This document shows, in pieces, positions 24,686 to 33,220 of a stretch of 64,000 bases of DNA (position 1 is the stretch's first letter; the number at the start of each line of letters is the position of its first letter). Source of the stretch: Arthrobacter_H sp030452125 (lineage in GTDB: Bacteria > Actinomycetota > Actinomycetes > Actinomycetales > Micrococcaceae); NCBI GenBank assembly GCA_052379645.1, contig JBQSYU010000003.1. One strand, 5' to 3'. The notes under the pieces were generated by a model. It was not told the origin of the DNA. It did no database searches and saw only the letters and a list, made by a program, of their open reading frames with translations. The position numbers and the translations under genes were made by a program.

Positions 24686-24859
24686 GTCAGTCTGGCATGG
24701 CGTGCTGGCTTTGTCTCCCGACGCTTCATCCCACGAGAAGTACTAGGCCGAGTCAACAGGAGCTAACGATTCATCAGCTTGGCCGGCATTCCGAGCGATC
24801 GTCTTCGGAAAACGACAGCCGGGCTCAGTGGAACGCTAATGGATGGCAGGTTAGATGAG

Positions 24860-24888
24860 TTGCCCACAACTAAATTGTGCACTATTCT
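24860..24888 (+). promoter_or_regulatory. ohrR promoter with OhrR operator in the spacer
   Basis: TTGCCC and TATTCT are spaced by 17 bp and the -10 box ends 6 bp before the ohrR ATG (leaderless). The palindrome CACAACTAAATTGTG (24865-24879) fills the spacer and matches the known Bacillus OhrR box TACAATTAAATTGTA at 12 of 15 positions. Confidence 0.75.
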
Positions 24889-24894
24889 TAATTT

Positions 24895-25362
24895 ATGCAG
24901 ATCAACCCGCTGGCTCTCGACGAGCAATTATGCTTCCCGCTCTATTCCAGTGAGAAGACCGTCGTGGCTGCCTACCGCCCGTTGTTGGCGCCGTTGGGCC
25001 TGACCTATCCGCAATATCTGGTCATGCTCGCCCTGTGGGAGCAGGACGGTCAACCGGTTTCCACGCTTGGACGGCGGCTCGGTCTCGACTCAGGGACCCT
25101 GTCACCGCTGCTGAAGCGGCTGGAAGCCTCCGGCCGCATCCAACGGCATCGCGGCACTGCCGATGAGCGCGTGGTCACGGTCCAGTTGACTTCCGAGGGC
25201 GCGGCCCTGCGCGAGGACGCCGTTGGGATTCCAGCACGTCTGTTCGCCCAGCTGGGCCTAGAGGCAGCGGAAGCAGTCGAGCTGCGCCGGCTACTGGCCA
25301 AGATCTGTTCCACCGGGCAGGCAACGCCTGCCCGCACCGACAACCCCAAGGATCCATCATGA
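24895..25362 (+). CDS. ohrR: OhrR, MarR-family organic peroxide sensor
   Basis: 155 residues. The conserved sensing cysteine is C13 in LDEQLCFPLYS, followed by the MarR winged helix (LGRRLGLDSGTLSPLLKRLEASG) and wing (RHRGTADERVV). A second cysteine, C138 near the C-terminus, makes a two-cysteine mechanism possible. Oxidation by organic hydroperoxides releases it from the operator in its own promoter. ATG directly follows the -10 region. Its stop overlaps the ohr ATG. Confidence 0.93.
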   Translation: MQINPLALDEQLCFPLYSSEKTVVAAYRPLLAPLGLTYPQYLVMLALWEQDGQPVSTLGRRLGLDSGTLSPLLKRLEASGRIQRHRGTADERVVTVQLTSEGAALREDAVGIPARLFAQLGLEAAEAVELRRLLAKICSTGQATPARTDNPKDPS

Positions 25363-25781
25363 AGACTCTCTACACCGCTGAAGCACTCGCCACCGGTGGC
25401 GGCCGCGACGGGCATGTCACCTCCACCGACAACCGGGTCGACCTCGATCTGGCCATCCCGCAATCCATGGGCGGTTCAGGTGCCGGTGCCAACCCCGAAC
25501 AACTCTTCGCCGCCGGCTACGCCGCGTGCTTCCACAGTGCACTGCAGATGGTGGCCCGCGAACGCCAGATCGACGTCGATGGGTCCAGCGTCGGCGCCCA
25601 GGTCCACCTCGGTGGGCTCGAGTCCGGAGGGTTCGGCCTGGCAGTGACCCTGGAAGTCACCCTGCCCGCTGTGGACGCGACCGTGGCCAGCGAGCTGGCC
25701 GAGGCGGCCCACCAGGTGTGCCCCTATTCCAATGCCACCCGAGGCAACATCGAGGTCGACCTCCGCGTCTCCGACGACTGA
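25359..25781 (+). CDS. ohr: Organic hydroperoxide reductase Ohr
   Basis: 140 residues of the OsmC/Ohr family. The two catalytic cysteines sit in AACFHSAL (about residue 57) and VCPYSNATRGN (about residue 122), and the NPEQLFAAGYAACF signature marks Ohr rather than OsmC. It reduces lipid and organic hydroperoxides using lipoylated proteins, so the bkdC-type complex could in principle supply electrons. Co-translated with ohrR (ATGA overlap). Confidence 0.94.
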   Translation: MKTLYTAEALATGGGRDGHVTSTDNRVDLDLAIPQSMGGSGAGANPEQLFAAGYAACFHSALQMVARERQIDVDGSSVGAQVHLGGLESGGFGLAVTLEVTLPAVDATVASELAEAAHQVCPYSNATRGNIEVDLRVSDD

Positions 25782-25800
25782 ACACTGGCACACTGTCCCC

Positions 25801-26340
25801 ATGGAGGAGATGGAGCCGGATACCAGCTACACCACGATCGAAGGGGTGCCCTATGTGCGCCTCTTCGTCGAAAATGGGGAGAGCCCGGTCTGGACGTGGG
25901 AGCCCGTGGCCTATGACGAACTGGCGCTGCCGGCCGAACTCGAAGCCAGGATGCGTGCCTGGGAAACCGAGTTCACCGACCACGACATCGACACCGCGTC
26001 CACCGGGGTCCTGTCCCGACGCCACCGGGCCGAGGGGATCCTGCTGGCCACACAACTGGCCGCCGAACTCGGCTCGCCGTTGGCCGTACACTATGCCCCG
26101 GCCTCGCCCGAGGAGGCCGGGGGCTCCGACAGCCTGGGGACCTACCGACCCTCGCTGGCGGACCCCGAGATCTTCCATGTGGACACCTTCCCGGTGCGCC
26201 CGGGGGTCACCCGGCGGCTCATCTGGATGCTCCGGCACCCCTTCGAATTCCCCGGTGATGCGGCCGACGCCTCAGGGCTCGACGCCGACTGGAGCGACCT
26301 GGACGACGAAGGGGAAGAGGACGACGGCGAGTCCTCCTGA
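25801..26340 (+). CDS. Acidic hypothetical protein
   Basis: 179 residues, not recognised. Rich in Asp/Glu, with an acidic C-terminus (DLDDEGEEDDGESS). No signal peptide or membrane segment. Segments such as YVRLFVENGESPVWTWEPV and FHVDTFPVRPGVTRRLIW have clear alternating hydrophobic patterns, so a folded cytosolic protein is likely. The ATG at 25801 is 6 bp after CACACT, a weak -10 box, and has no ribosome site. It stands between ohr and dxr. Confidence 0.7.
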   Translation: MEEMEPDTSYTTIEGVPYVRLFVENGESPVWTWEPVAYDELALPAELEARMRAWETEFTDHDIDTASTGVLSRRHRAEGILLATQLAAELGSPLAVHYAPASPEEAGGSDSLGTYRPSLADPEIFHVDTFPVRPGVTRRLIWMLRHPFEFPGDAADASGLDADWSDLDDEGEEDDGESS

Positions 26341-26391
26341 CCCGGCCGCCGGGATGTCCACCCCTGCCGCCGAGTGCGCGATACTGGAGGC

Positions 26392-27621
26392 ATGGAGTTT
26401 CGCGAACCGCCACATATCAACCCCGCCCCGGATGCCCCCCGGCGCATCGTCCTGCTCGGTTCGACCGGGTCGATCGGCACCCAGGCCATCGACGTCGCCG
26501 ATGCAGCCCCCGACCGGTTCCGCATCGTCGCGCTCGCCGGCGGCTCCAACCTCGAACTCCTGGCCCGGCAGGCGGTGCACACCCGGGCCGAGGTCGTCGC
26601 GCTCGCCGAGGGGGACATCGATGAGCTCAAGGCGCGCATCCACGCCCATGCCGAGCTTGCCGGGCACAGCTCCTACCGCCCCGAACTGCTCACCGGCCCC
26701 ACGGCGACGGCACGCATCGCCGGCTACCCGGATGCCGACGTCGTCCTCAACGGCGTCACCGGCTCGATCGGGTTGGCCCCGACGCTGGCGGCCCTGAAGG
26801 CGGGACACCTACTGGCGTTGGCGAATAAGGAATCGCTGATCACCGGTGGCGCCCTGGTGAAGCAGGCCGCCGCGCCGGGCCAGCTGGTTCCCGTGGACTC
26901 GGAACATTCGGCGCTGGCCCAGGCCCTGCGTGCCGGCACCGCCGAGGAGGTTTCCCGGCTGATCGTCACCGCCTCGGGCGGCCCGTTCCGCGGCATGAGC
27001 CGGGAAGCGCTGATGGACGTCACCCCCGCCCAGGCGCTCGCCCACCCCACCTGGGACATGGGCAAAGTCGTGTCCACCAACTCGGCGACCATGGTCAACA
27101 AGGCGTTGGAGGTCATCGAAGCCCATCTGCTCTTCGACGTCCCGCTACAGAGGATCGACGCCGTGGTCCACCCGCAGTCGATCGTGCACTCCATGGTCGC
27201 GTTCATCGACGGCTCCACCCTCGCCCAGGCCTCTCCGCCGGATATGCGCCTGCCGATCGCCCTGGGCATGGGCTGGCCGGCCCGGGTCCCCGGCGCGGCG
27301 GCGGCCTGTGACTTCACCACCGCGTCGACCTGGACCTTCGAACCGCTGGACGAGGAAGCCTTCCCGGCGATCCGCCTGGCCAAGCAGGCAGCCAATGCCT
27401 CGGCCACCCATATGGCCGTCTACAACGCGGCGAACGAGGAAGCCGTCGCGGCCTTCCACGCAGGACGCATCCGGTTCCCCGAGATCGTGGACGCCGTCGC
27501 CGATGTGGTGGGCAAATACGACGCCGGGGCCATCGTCGGCGATGAACTCAGTGTCCAGTCGGTACTGGTGGCCGAAGCGTGGGCACGAAAGAGCGCCCAG
27601 GATCGTTGGGGACAATTGTGA
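26392..27621 (+). CDS. dxr: 1-deoxy-D-xylulose 5-phosphate reductoisomerase
   Basis: 409 residues. Converts DXP to 2-C-methylerythritol 4-phosphate in the MEP isoprenoid pathway. NADPH-binding motif LLGSTGSIGTQ at the N-terminus; metal and substrate residues in VDSEHSALAQAL, ASGGPFRG and NKALEVIEAH. The start is the ATG at 26392, 6 bp after GATACT, with TCCACC 17 bp before it; an in-frame GTG at 26374 lies upstream of that -10. Overlaps the next gene by 4 bp. The pathway's ispG lies three genes on. Confidence 0.95.
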   Translation: MEFREPPHINPAPDAPRRIVLLGSTGSIGTQAIDVADAAPDRFRIVALAGGSNLELLARQAVHTRAEVVALAEGDIDELKARIHAHAELAGHSSYRPELLTGPTATARIAGYPDADVVLNGVTGSIGLAPTLAALKAGHLLALANKESLITGGALVKQAAAPGQLVPVDSEHSALAQALRAGTAEEVSRLIVTASGGPFRGMSREALMDVTPAQALAHPTWDMGKVVSTNSATMVNKALEVIEAHLLFDVPLQRIDAVVHPQSIVHSMVAFIDGSTLAQASPPDMRLPIALGMGWPARVPGAAAACDFTTASTWTFEPLDEEAFPAIRLAKQAANASATHMAVYNAANEEAVAAFHAGRIRFPEIVDAVADVVGKYDAGAIVGDELSVQSVLVAEAWARKSAQDRWGQL

Positions 27622-28985
27622 CAGTCATCCTCTTCATTGCCGGCGTCCTGATCGTTGCGATCGGTGTCGCCGTGTCCATTGCCTTGCACGAAATCGGCCA
27701 CTTGGTCCCGGCCAAGCTCTTCGGCGTGCGCGTCCCGCAATACATGATCGGCTTCGGCAAGACGATCTTCTCTCGCCGGCGCGGAGAAACCGAATACGGG
27801 GTCAAAGCGATCCCTCTGGGCGGCTACATCTCGATGATCGGGATGTTCCCTCCCGCCGAGGCGACAGCGGTGGAGGGCAAGGTCAAGGCCGCCAGCACGG
27901 GAATGTTTACCCAGCTGGCCAATGAGACCCGTCAAGCGGCCGCGGAGCAGCTGCGCCCCGGGGACGAGCACCGGATGTTCTATAAGCTCCCGGTATATAA
28001 ACGCGTCATCATCATGCTCGGCGGCCCGTTCATGAACCTGGTCATCGCCTTCGTGCTGTTCGCCGTGCTGATCAGTGGTTTCGGGTCCATCCAGTCCACG
28101 ACCAACATCTCCGAGGTCTACCAGTGCGTGGTCAGCCAGGCCGACCAGAAGGCCCGCGGCGGCGACGACGCGGCAACGAACTGCCAGGCCGGCGACCCGG
28201 CGGCACCGGCCTATGAAGCAGGGCTGCGTCCGGGAGACCGGATCACCTCCTTCGACGGACACCAGCTCAAGGAATGGCAGTGGGACGACCTCTCCGAGCT
28301 CATCCGGGCCGACGCCGGGAATACCGTTCCGATCACCTATCTGCGGGACGGCTCCGAACACCACACAAGCATCACCCCGAAGCTATCCCAGCAACCTGCC
28401 CTGGATATCAACGGCCGGGTCAAAACCGACGCCCACGGCAACACCGAACTGGTCAACGTCGGCTTCGTGGGCATGGGCTCGGAGAACGTGCAGATGACCC
28501 TGCCGCTCACCGAGGTGCCGTCGGCCGTGGGTCAGAACGTCCGGGCCGTGGCCGGCATCGTGGTGGATCTGCCGGCACGACTGGTGGCAGTGGGGCAGGC
28601 GGCCTTCTCTTCGGCGCCACGGGACCCGAACGGGCCGATGTCGGTCGTCGGGGTCGGCCGGATCGCCGGCGAGGTCAGCGCCATGGACGAAATCCCGATC
28701 AAGGACCGCATCGCCACGCTCTTCGGTCTGGTCGCCAGCCTGAACGTCGCCCTCTTCGTCTTCAACCTCATTCCATTGCTTCCCCTGGACGGCGGCCATG
28801 TCGTCGGCGCCCTCTGGGAAGGCCTGCGCCGTTTCGTCGCCCGCGTCTTCAAACGTCGGGACCCGGGGCCGGTGGACATCGCCAAACTCATGCCCCTGAC
28901 CTACGTGGTGGGCGTCCTGTTGCTGGGTATGGGTGCGCTGCTGATCTATGCGGATATCGTCAAACCGGTGAATATTTTTGGGTGA
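27618..28985 (+). CDS. rip1: Site-2 membrane metalloprotease (RseP/Rip1 family)
   Basis: 455 residues. The first transmembrane helix holds the zinc motif HEIGH (residues about 22-26), one PDZ domain follows (AGLRPGDRITSFDGHQLKEWQWDD), and the C-terminal helix has NLIPLLPLDGGHVV with the third metal ligand. Rip1-type enzymes cut anti-sigma factors within the membrane. The chosen GTG overlaps the dxr stop (GTGA) and has GGGGA upstream. Gene order dxr-rip1-ispG-GNAT is as in mycobacteria, apart from two inserted genes. Confidence 0.92.
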   Translation: MTVILFIAGVLIVAIGVAVSIALHEIGHLVPAKLFGVRVPQYMIGFGKTIFSRRRGETEYGVKAIPLGGYISMIGMFPPAEATAVEGKVKAASTGMFTQLANETRQAAAEQLRPGDEHRMFYKLPVYKRVIIMLGGPFMNLVIAFVLFAVLISGFGSIQSTTNISEVYQCVVSQADQKARGGDDAATNCQAGDPAAPAYEAGLRPGDRITSFDGHQLKEWQWDDLSELIRADAGNTVPITYLRDGSEHHTSITPKLSQQPALDINGRVKTDAHGNTELVNVGFVGMGSENVQMTLPLTEVPSAVGQNVRAVAGIVVDLPARLVAVGQAAFSSAPRDPNGPMSVVGVGRIAGEVSAMDEIPIKDRIATLFGLVASLNVALFVFNLIPLLPLDGGHVVGALWEGLRRFVARVFKRRDPGPVDIAKLMPLTYVVGVLLLGMGALLIYADIVKPVNIFG

Positions 28986-30531
28986 TCGACGCACCACCGG
29001 CACCACGCTGCGCGGGAGCGCCCTCGTCGCGGCCACCCTGGCCCTGGGGCTCGTCGTGGCCGGATGCACCGCGAACGCCCCGGGGAACTACGCCGGAAAC
29101 ACGGCGGCGTCGTCAGGGGCGAACCCCGACCGCGTCGTGTTGGCCGAGCCGGAGCCCGGCATCAGCCACCTGGGTGGGGACACCGGGGATATGGCACTGG
29201 AAGCCAGCGAGGCGTTCTTCGCGAAGGCACCCGCCGTCGTCGTCCTCGGAAACGACGACGCCGACTCCTCCACGCGGGCCGCGGGGCGGGCCGGCGAACT
29301 CGGCATCCCGGTGCTCATGGCCCCCGAGGGGGCTTCGGAGCAGAAGGACTTCGACGAGGAATTGAAGCGTTTGGGGGCGGGCACCCTCATCGCCTACGGG
29401 CCCCTGTCCGAGGCGGTGGCGGGGGACCGGGACGTCGTGGACGGGGAGGACCCGGACGCGGAACCGCCCTCCATCGATGCAGCAGAAAAGGCGACCGACC
29501 CCGGGTTCGCGGTCGTTGTCCGGGCGGGGAAGAAGGCAGACCCGGCGGCGGGACCGGCCTTGGCCACCGCCGAAGCCGCGGGGGCGGACCGGGCGAGGAT
29601 GAAATCACCCGATCCGCGGGCCGACACGAACCGGGAATTCTTCGGTGACCATGCGGGCGCGCAGCTTCTCACGTTCGGAAAGGGGTTCGCCAAACCGGCA
29701 GAGTTCTCTGCCCTGGCAGCCACTGCAGCCAGTGGACAGGAACTTCCCGGCGGCGGGCAGCTCGTGTTCCCGGACCGGCGCCTGATCGGGCTCTACGGCT
29801 CACCCGGCACCTCCTCCCTGGGCGCCCTGGGGGAGCAGGACCTCGACGGAACGATCAAACGGGCCCGGAAACTGGCCGCCGAATACCAGCCCCATAGCAA
29901 GGAAAAGGTCCAGCCCGCCTTCGAGATCATCGCCACGGTCGCCTCCGCAGCCCCCGGTGCGGACGGGAAGTACTCCCGCTACACCCCAGTGGACACCCTG
30001 GAACCCTGGGTCAAGGCGGCACAAGAGGCCGGGATCTATGTGGTGCTGGACCTGCAACCCGGACGCAACGACTTCCTGACCCAGGCCAAGCACTACGAGA
30101 AGCTGCTGGCCTACCCGAACGTGGGCATCGCCTACGACCCGGAATGGAGGCTGAAGCCCGGGCAACGGCATATGGAACAAATCGGTTCCGTCGACGCCGC
30201 GGAACTGAACCGGACCAACGACTGGCTGGCCGCACTGACCCGGAAGAAGGAACTGCCGCAGAAGGTCGTCATTCTCCATCAGTTCCGGCGGAGCATGATC
30301 ACGGACCGTTCCACGCTGGACACCACCCACCCCGAGTTGGCGATGGTCCTGCATGCCGACGGCCACGGCACCCCGGGGATGAAACTGGCGACCTGGAAGA
30401 ACCTGCGTCGGGACCTGCCCGACGGCATCAGGATGGCGTGGAAGAACTTCATCGACGAGGACTCCCCGACCTTCACCCCCGAGCAGACCTTCGACCTCGA
30501 GCCGAAACCGTGGTTCGTCTCCTACCAGTAG
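28978..30531 (+). CDS. Large secreted lipoprotein, unknown function
   Basis: 517 residues. TTG start overlapping the rip1 stop, then a lipoprotein signal with lipobox LVVAGC (Cys about 30). The middle holds several Rossmann-like stretches (VVVLGNDDADSSTRAAGRAG, IPVLMAPEG; then GTLIAYGPLS). The last 200 residues (IYVVLDLQPGRNDFLTQAKHY, NVGIAYDPEWRL, KVVILHQFRRSMI, IRMAWKNFIDED) look like a TIM-barrel-like catalytic domain. I do not recognise a named family. It follows rip1 without a gap, so it may be co-expressed with the MEP/rip1 operon. Confidence 0.78.
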   Translation: MGDRRTTGTTLRGSALVAATLALGLVVAGCTANAPGNYAGNTAASSGANPDRVVLAEPEPGISHLGGDTGDMALEASEAFFAKAPAVVVLGNDDADSSTRAAGRAGELGIPVLMAPEGASEQKDFDEELKRLGAGTLIAYGPLSEAVAGDRDVVDGEDPDAEPPSIDAAEKATDPGFAVVVRAGKKADPAAGPALATAEAAGADRARMKSPDPRADTNREFFGDHAGAQLLTFGKGFAKPAEFSALAATAASGQELPGGGQLVFPDRRLIGLYGSPGTSSLGALGEQDLDGTIKRARKLAAEYQPHSKEKVQPAFEIIATVASAAPGADGKYSRYTPVDTLEPWVKAAQEAGIYVVLDLQPGRNDFLTQAKHYEKLLAYPNVGIAYDPEWRLKPGQRHMEQIGSVDAAELNRTNDWLAALTRKKELPQKVVILHQFRRSMITDRSTLDTTHPELAMVLHADGHGTPGMKLATWKNLRRDLPDGIRMAWKNFIDEDSPTFTPEQTFDLEPKPWFVSYQ

Positions 30532-30572
30532 CCGGTCCACCGGCCTGTCGCGGGGAACGTACACTGGTGCCC

Positions 30573-30863
30573 ATGACGATTTTTGCCGTGGAATACGTAT
30601 ACGCAGCTGATTCCGAAGCCGCCCGGGACGAACACCGCCCCGCGCACCGTGCCTTCCTGGGGACCCTGACCGACGGGTTCTCCCTCGTGGCTTCCGGCCC
30701 CTACGTGGATGGCTCGGGGGCCCTGTTGCTGATCAAGGCACCCTCCGAGGAGGCCCTCGCCGCGAAGCTCGGCGAAGACCCGTTCAACGCCAACTCCCTG
30801 GTCGCGGCACTGCGCCTGACCGAATGGAGCCCCGTGACCGGTGAGCTCTCTCACCACGTCTGA
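30573..30863 (+). CDS. YciI-family protein
   Basis: 96 residues of ferredoxin-like fold. Characteristic pieces: FAVEYVYAADSEAARDEHRPAHRAFL and SGPYVDGSGALLLIKAPSEEAL, ending with DPFNANSLVAALRLTEWSPV. The His-Asp pair of YciI (in RPAHRAFL and DPF) is kept, suggesting a small enzyme, though no substrate is known. Start is the ATG 7 bp after TACACT (30560-30565), so leaderless; TCCACC lies 18 bp further up. Confidence 0.85.
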   Translation: MTIFAVEYVYAADSEAARDEHRPAHRAFLGTLTDGFSLVASGPYVDGSGALLLIKAPSEEALAAKLGEDPFNANSLVAALRLTEWSPVTGELSHHV

Positions 30864-30873
30864 TCCACTATCG

Positions 30874-30910
30874 GGCCCCATTTTCCCCTCGGAAGGGGGA
30901 TAATGGGGCC
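30874..30910. terminator. Long hairpin between yciI-like gene and ispG
   Basis: Outer arms GGCCCCATT and AATGGGGCC, inner arms TCCCC and GGGGA form one long stem. It can end the upstream message; because it includes GATAAT it may also overlap an ispG promoter. Confidence 0.6.
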
Positions 30911-30943
30911 TGGATGAACACCCCTGAAAACCCGGAGGATAAT

Positions 30944-32104
30944 TTGACCTCGGTCAGCCTTGGAATGCCAGCCGCCCCACCACCGGTTCTGGCCCCGCGA
31001 CGGAAAACCCGACAGATCAAGGTCGGGGCCGTCGGTGTTGGTTCGGAATCCCCGATCAGCGTGCAGTCGATGACCACCACGCCGACCACCGACATCAACG
31101 CCACGTTGCAGCAGATCGCCGAACTCACGGCCTCGGGCTGCGATATCGTCCGGGTGGCCTGCCCGTCGCCCGATGATGCCGAGGCCCTGCCGATCATCGC
31201 CAGGAAGTCACAGATTCCCGTCATCGCGGACATCCACTTCCAGCCGAAGTACGTCTACGCGGCGATCGAAGCCGGATGCGCGGCAGTGCGCGTGAACCCG
31301 GGGAACATCCGCAAGTTCGACGACCAGGTCAAGGAGATCGCCCAGGCGGCCAAGGACCACGGCACCTCGATCCGCATCGGCGTCAACGCCGGCTCCCTGC
31401 ACCCGAGCCTGATGAAGAAGTACGGCAAGGCCACCCCCGAGGCGCTCGTCGAATCAGCGGTCTGGGAGGCGTCCCTGTTCGAGGAACACGACTTCCACGA
31501 CTTCAAGATCTCCGTCAAGCACAACGACCCGGTCGTCATGGTCCGCGCCTACGAGCTGCTGGCCGAACAGGGCGACTGGCCCCTGCACCTGGGCGTGACC
31601 GAAGCCGGTCCGGCCTTCCAGGGCACCATCAAGTCCGCGACGGCCTTCGGCGCACTGCTCTCCCAGGGCATCGGCGACACCATCCGGGTCTCCCTCTCCG
31701 CCCCGCCGGTCGAGGAGATCAAGGTCGGGGACCAGATCCTGCAGTCGCTGAACCTGCGTCCCCGCAAGCTCGAAATCGTTTCCTGCCCCTCCTGCGGCCG
31801 GGCCCAGGTCGATGTGTACAAGCTGGCCGACGAGGTCACGGCCGGGCTCGAGGGCATGGAGTTCCCGCTGCGCGTGGCCGTCATGGGGTGCGTCGTCAAC
31901 GGACCCGGCGAAGCCCGCGAAGCCGATCTCGGCGTCGCCTCCGGCAACGGCAAGGGACAGATCTTCGTCAAGGGGGAAGTCATCAAGACCGTCCCCGAGG
32001 ACCAGATCGTGGAGACCCTCATCGAAGAAGCCGGACGCATCGTAGAGGAAATGGAAGCCGCGGGGGATGCCACCGGTGGCGTCCCGAGTGTTTCGGTTTC
32101 CTGA
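30944..32104 (+). CDS. ispG: 4-hydroxy-3-methylbut-2-en-1-yl diphosphate synthase
   Basis: 386 residues from TTG 30944, which has a strong ribosome site (GGAGGA, 4-5 bp away); an ATG at 30914 would add ten residues. TIM barrel with PISVQSMTTTPTTD and VADIHF-type strands. The [4Fe-4S] cluster cysteines are in SCPSCGR and MGCVVNGPGE. Reductively opens the cyclic MEcPP to HMBPP, the penultimate step of the MEP pathway started by dxr upstream. Confidence 0.94.
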   Translation: MTSVSLGMPAAPPPVLAPRRKTRQIKVGAVGVGSESPISVQSMTTTPTTDINATLQQIAELTASGCDIVRVACPSPDDAEALPIIARKSQIPVIADIHFQPKYVYAAIEAGCAAVRVNPGNIRKFDDQVKEIAQAAKDHGTSIRIGVNAGSLHPSLMKKYGKATPEALVESAVWEASLFEEHDFHDFKISVKHNDPVVMVRAYELLAEQGDWPLHLGVTEAGPAFQGTIKSATAFGALLSQGIGDTIRVSLSAPPVEEIKVGDQILQSLNLRPRKLEIVSCPSCGRAQVDVYKLADEVTAGLEGMEFPLRVAVMGCVVNGPGEAREADLGVASGNGKGQIFVKGEVIKTVPEDQIVETLIEEAGRIVEEMEAAGDATGGVPSVSVS

Positions 32105-32204
32105 TCCAAAGCAACACCATGCGGTGTCATCTGGTTCCGCCACGGGCCGGAGTCTGCAAGACTTTGGCATAAGCCGCCACCGCAGGCGCCGGGAAGGGGA
32201 AGGA

Positions 32205-33116
32205 ATGTCCAGGATCCTCTCCCGTGCACTCCCATGGTTCCCTCCGGCGAAGCTGCGCTACAGCGGTGGCGAACCCTTCGGGGACACCGTCCGCGTCCTG
32301 GCCGACGAGGATACCGCCGCCCTGCGGGGCCTCGTCGCCCGGGACCCGGTGTCCAACATCTTCATGGACGCCCAACTGGCGGCCACCGGTTCCGCGGCAC
32401 CGACCCCGACGGGGTCCCTGGTGCTGGGACGCTACGACGCCGGTGAACTGAGCGCGGCACTCTGGGTCGGCGCGAACCTGGTCCCCATCCAGGCCGGGCC
32501 CGACGACGCACTGGCCTTCGCCACCGCGGTCCTGGGCATGGAACGCCAGGTCTCCTCCATGTTCGGTCCGGCCTCTGCCGTGCTGCCGCTCTGGGACTCG
32601 CTGCGGCCCGAATCCCCGCAACGCGCCTTCGATGTCCGGCCCTCCCAACCCTTGATGGTCTTGGACCGGCAGCCGCGGATCCTTCCATCCACCGCCGTCC
32701 GGAGATCGACGATGGCCGATTTCGACGCCGTCCTGCCGGCCTGTGCCGCCATGTTCGAAGAGGAACTGGGGTACTCGCCCTTGGGTGCCGGCGCCCCCTT
32801 CTACCGTTCCAGGGTTCGTTCGCTGATCCGCCAGGGTCATTCCTTCGTGGACCGCCCGGCGGATGGCGGCATCCGCTTCAAGGCCGAACTCGGGACCGTT
32901 TCCCCGCACGCCACCCAGATCCAGGGGGTCTGGGTCTCCCCGGAACACCGCGGAGAAGGCATCTCCGGGCCGGCCATGGCCGCGGTGGCGGGATCGGCAC
33001 TGGCCCTGTCTCCGGTCACGAGCCTGTACGTGAACGACTACAACCTCCCGGCCCTGGCCACCTACCGCCGCGCCGGATTCGAACAGGTCGGGGAATTCGC
33101 CACGGTCCTGTTCTGA
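32205..33116 (+). CDS. DUF4081-type GNAT acetyltransferase
   Basis: 303 residues. The N-terminal half (LVARDPVSNIFMDAQLAATG, then SAALWVGANLVPIQ) is a DUF4081-like domain; the C-terminal half is a GNAT domain with GVWVSPEHRGEGISGPAMAAV and YVNDYNLPALATYRRAGFEQVG. A gene of this type follows ispG in many actinobacteria (Rv2867c in M. tuberculosis). Acceptor unknown. ATG at 32205 has an excellent ribosome site (GGGGAAGGA); earlier in-frame starts have none. Confidence 0.85.
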   Translation: MSRILSRALPWFPPAKLRYSGGEPFGDTVRVLADEDTAALRGLVARDPVSNIFMDAQLAATGSAAPTPTGSLVLGRYDAGELSAALWVGANLVPIQAGPDDALAFATAVLGMERQVSSMFGPASAVLPLWDSLRPESPQRAFDVRPSQPLMVLDRQPRILPSTAVRRSTMADFDAVLPACAAMFEEELGYSPLGAGAPFYRSRVRSLIRQGHSFVDRPADGGIRFKAELGTVSPHATQIQGVWVSPEHRGEGISGPAMAAVAGSALALSPVTSLYVNDYNLPALATYRRAGFEQVGEFATVLF

Positions 33117-33220
33117 ATCCGCAGTGCTGCGGTCCTGCCTCGCGGGCTCCACGTTCGCTAGGGTGGGGGAGAACATCCGGCACCCACGGGGCCGGTTCCG
33201 GCCTGCGAAACGGGGGACCC

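Noticed and set aside
16015..24760. Candidate right-hand end of the Tn402-like element (for example the CGACGACGAAAAG stretch near 18.38 kb and TTCGAAACGATTA near 19.27 kb)
   Set aside because: Matches to the left repeat are short and not aligned across the 25 bases; no flanking duplication seen.
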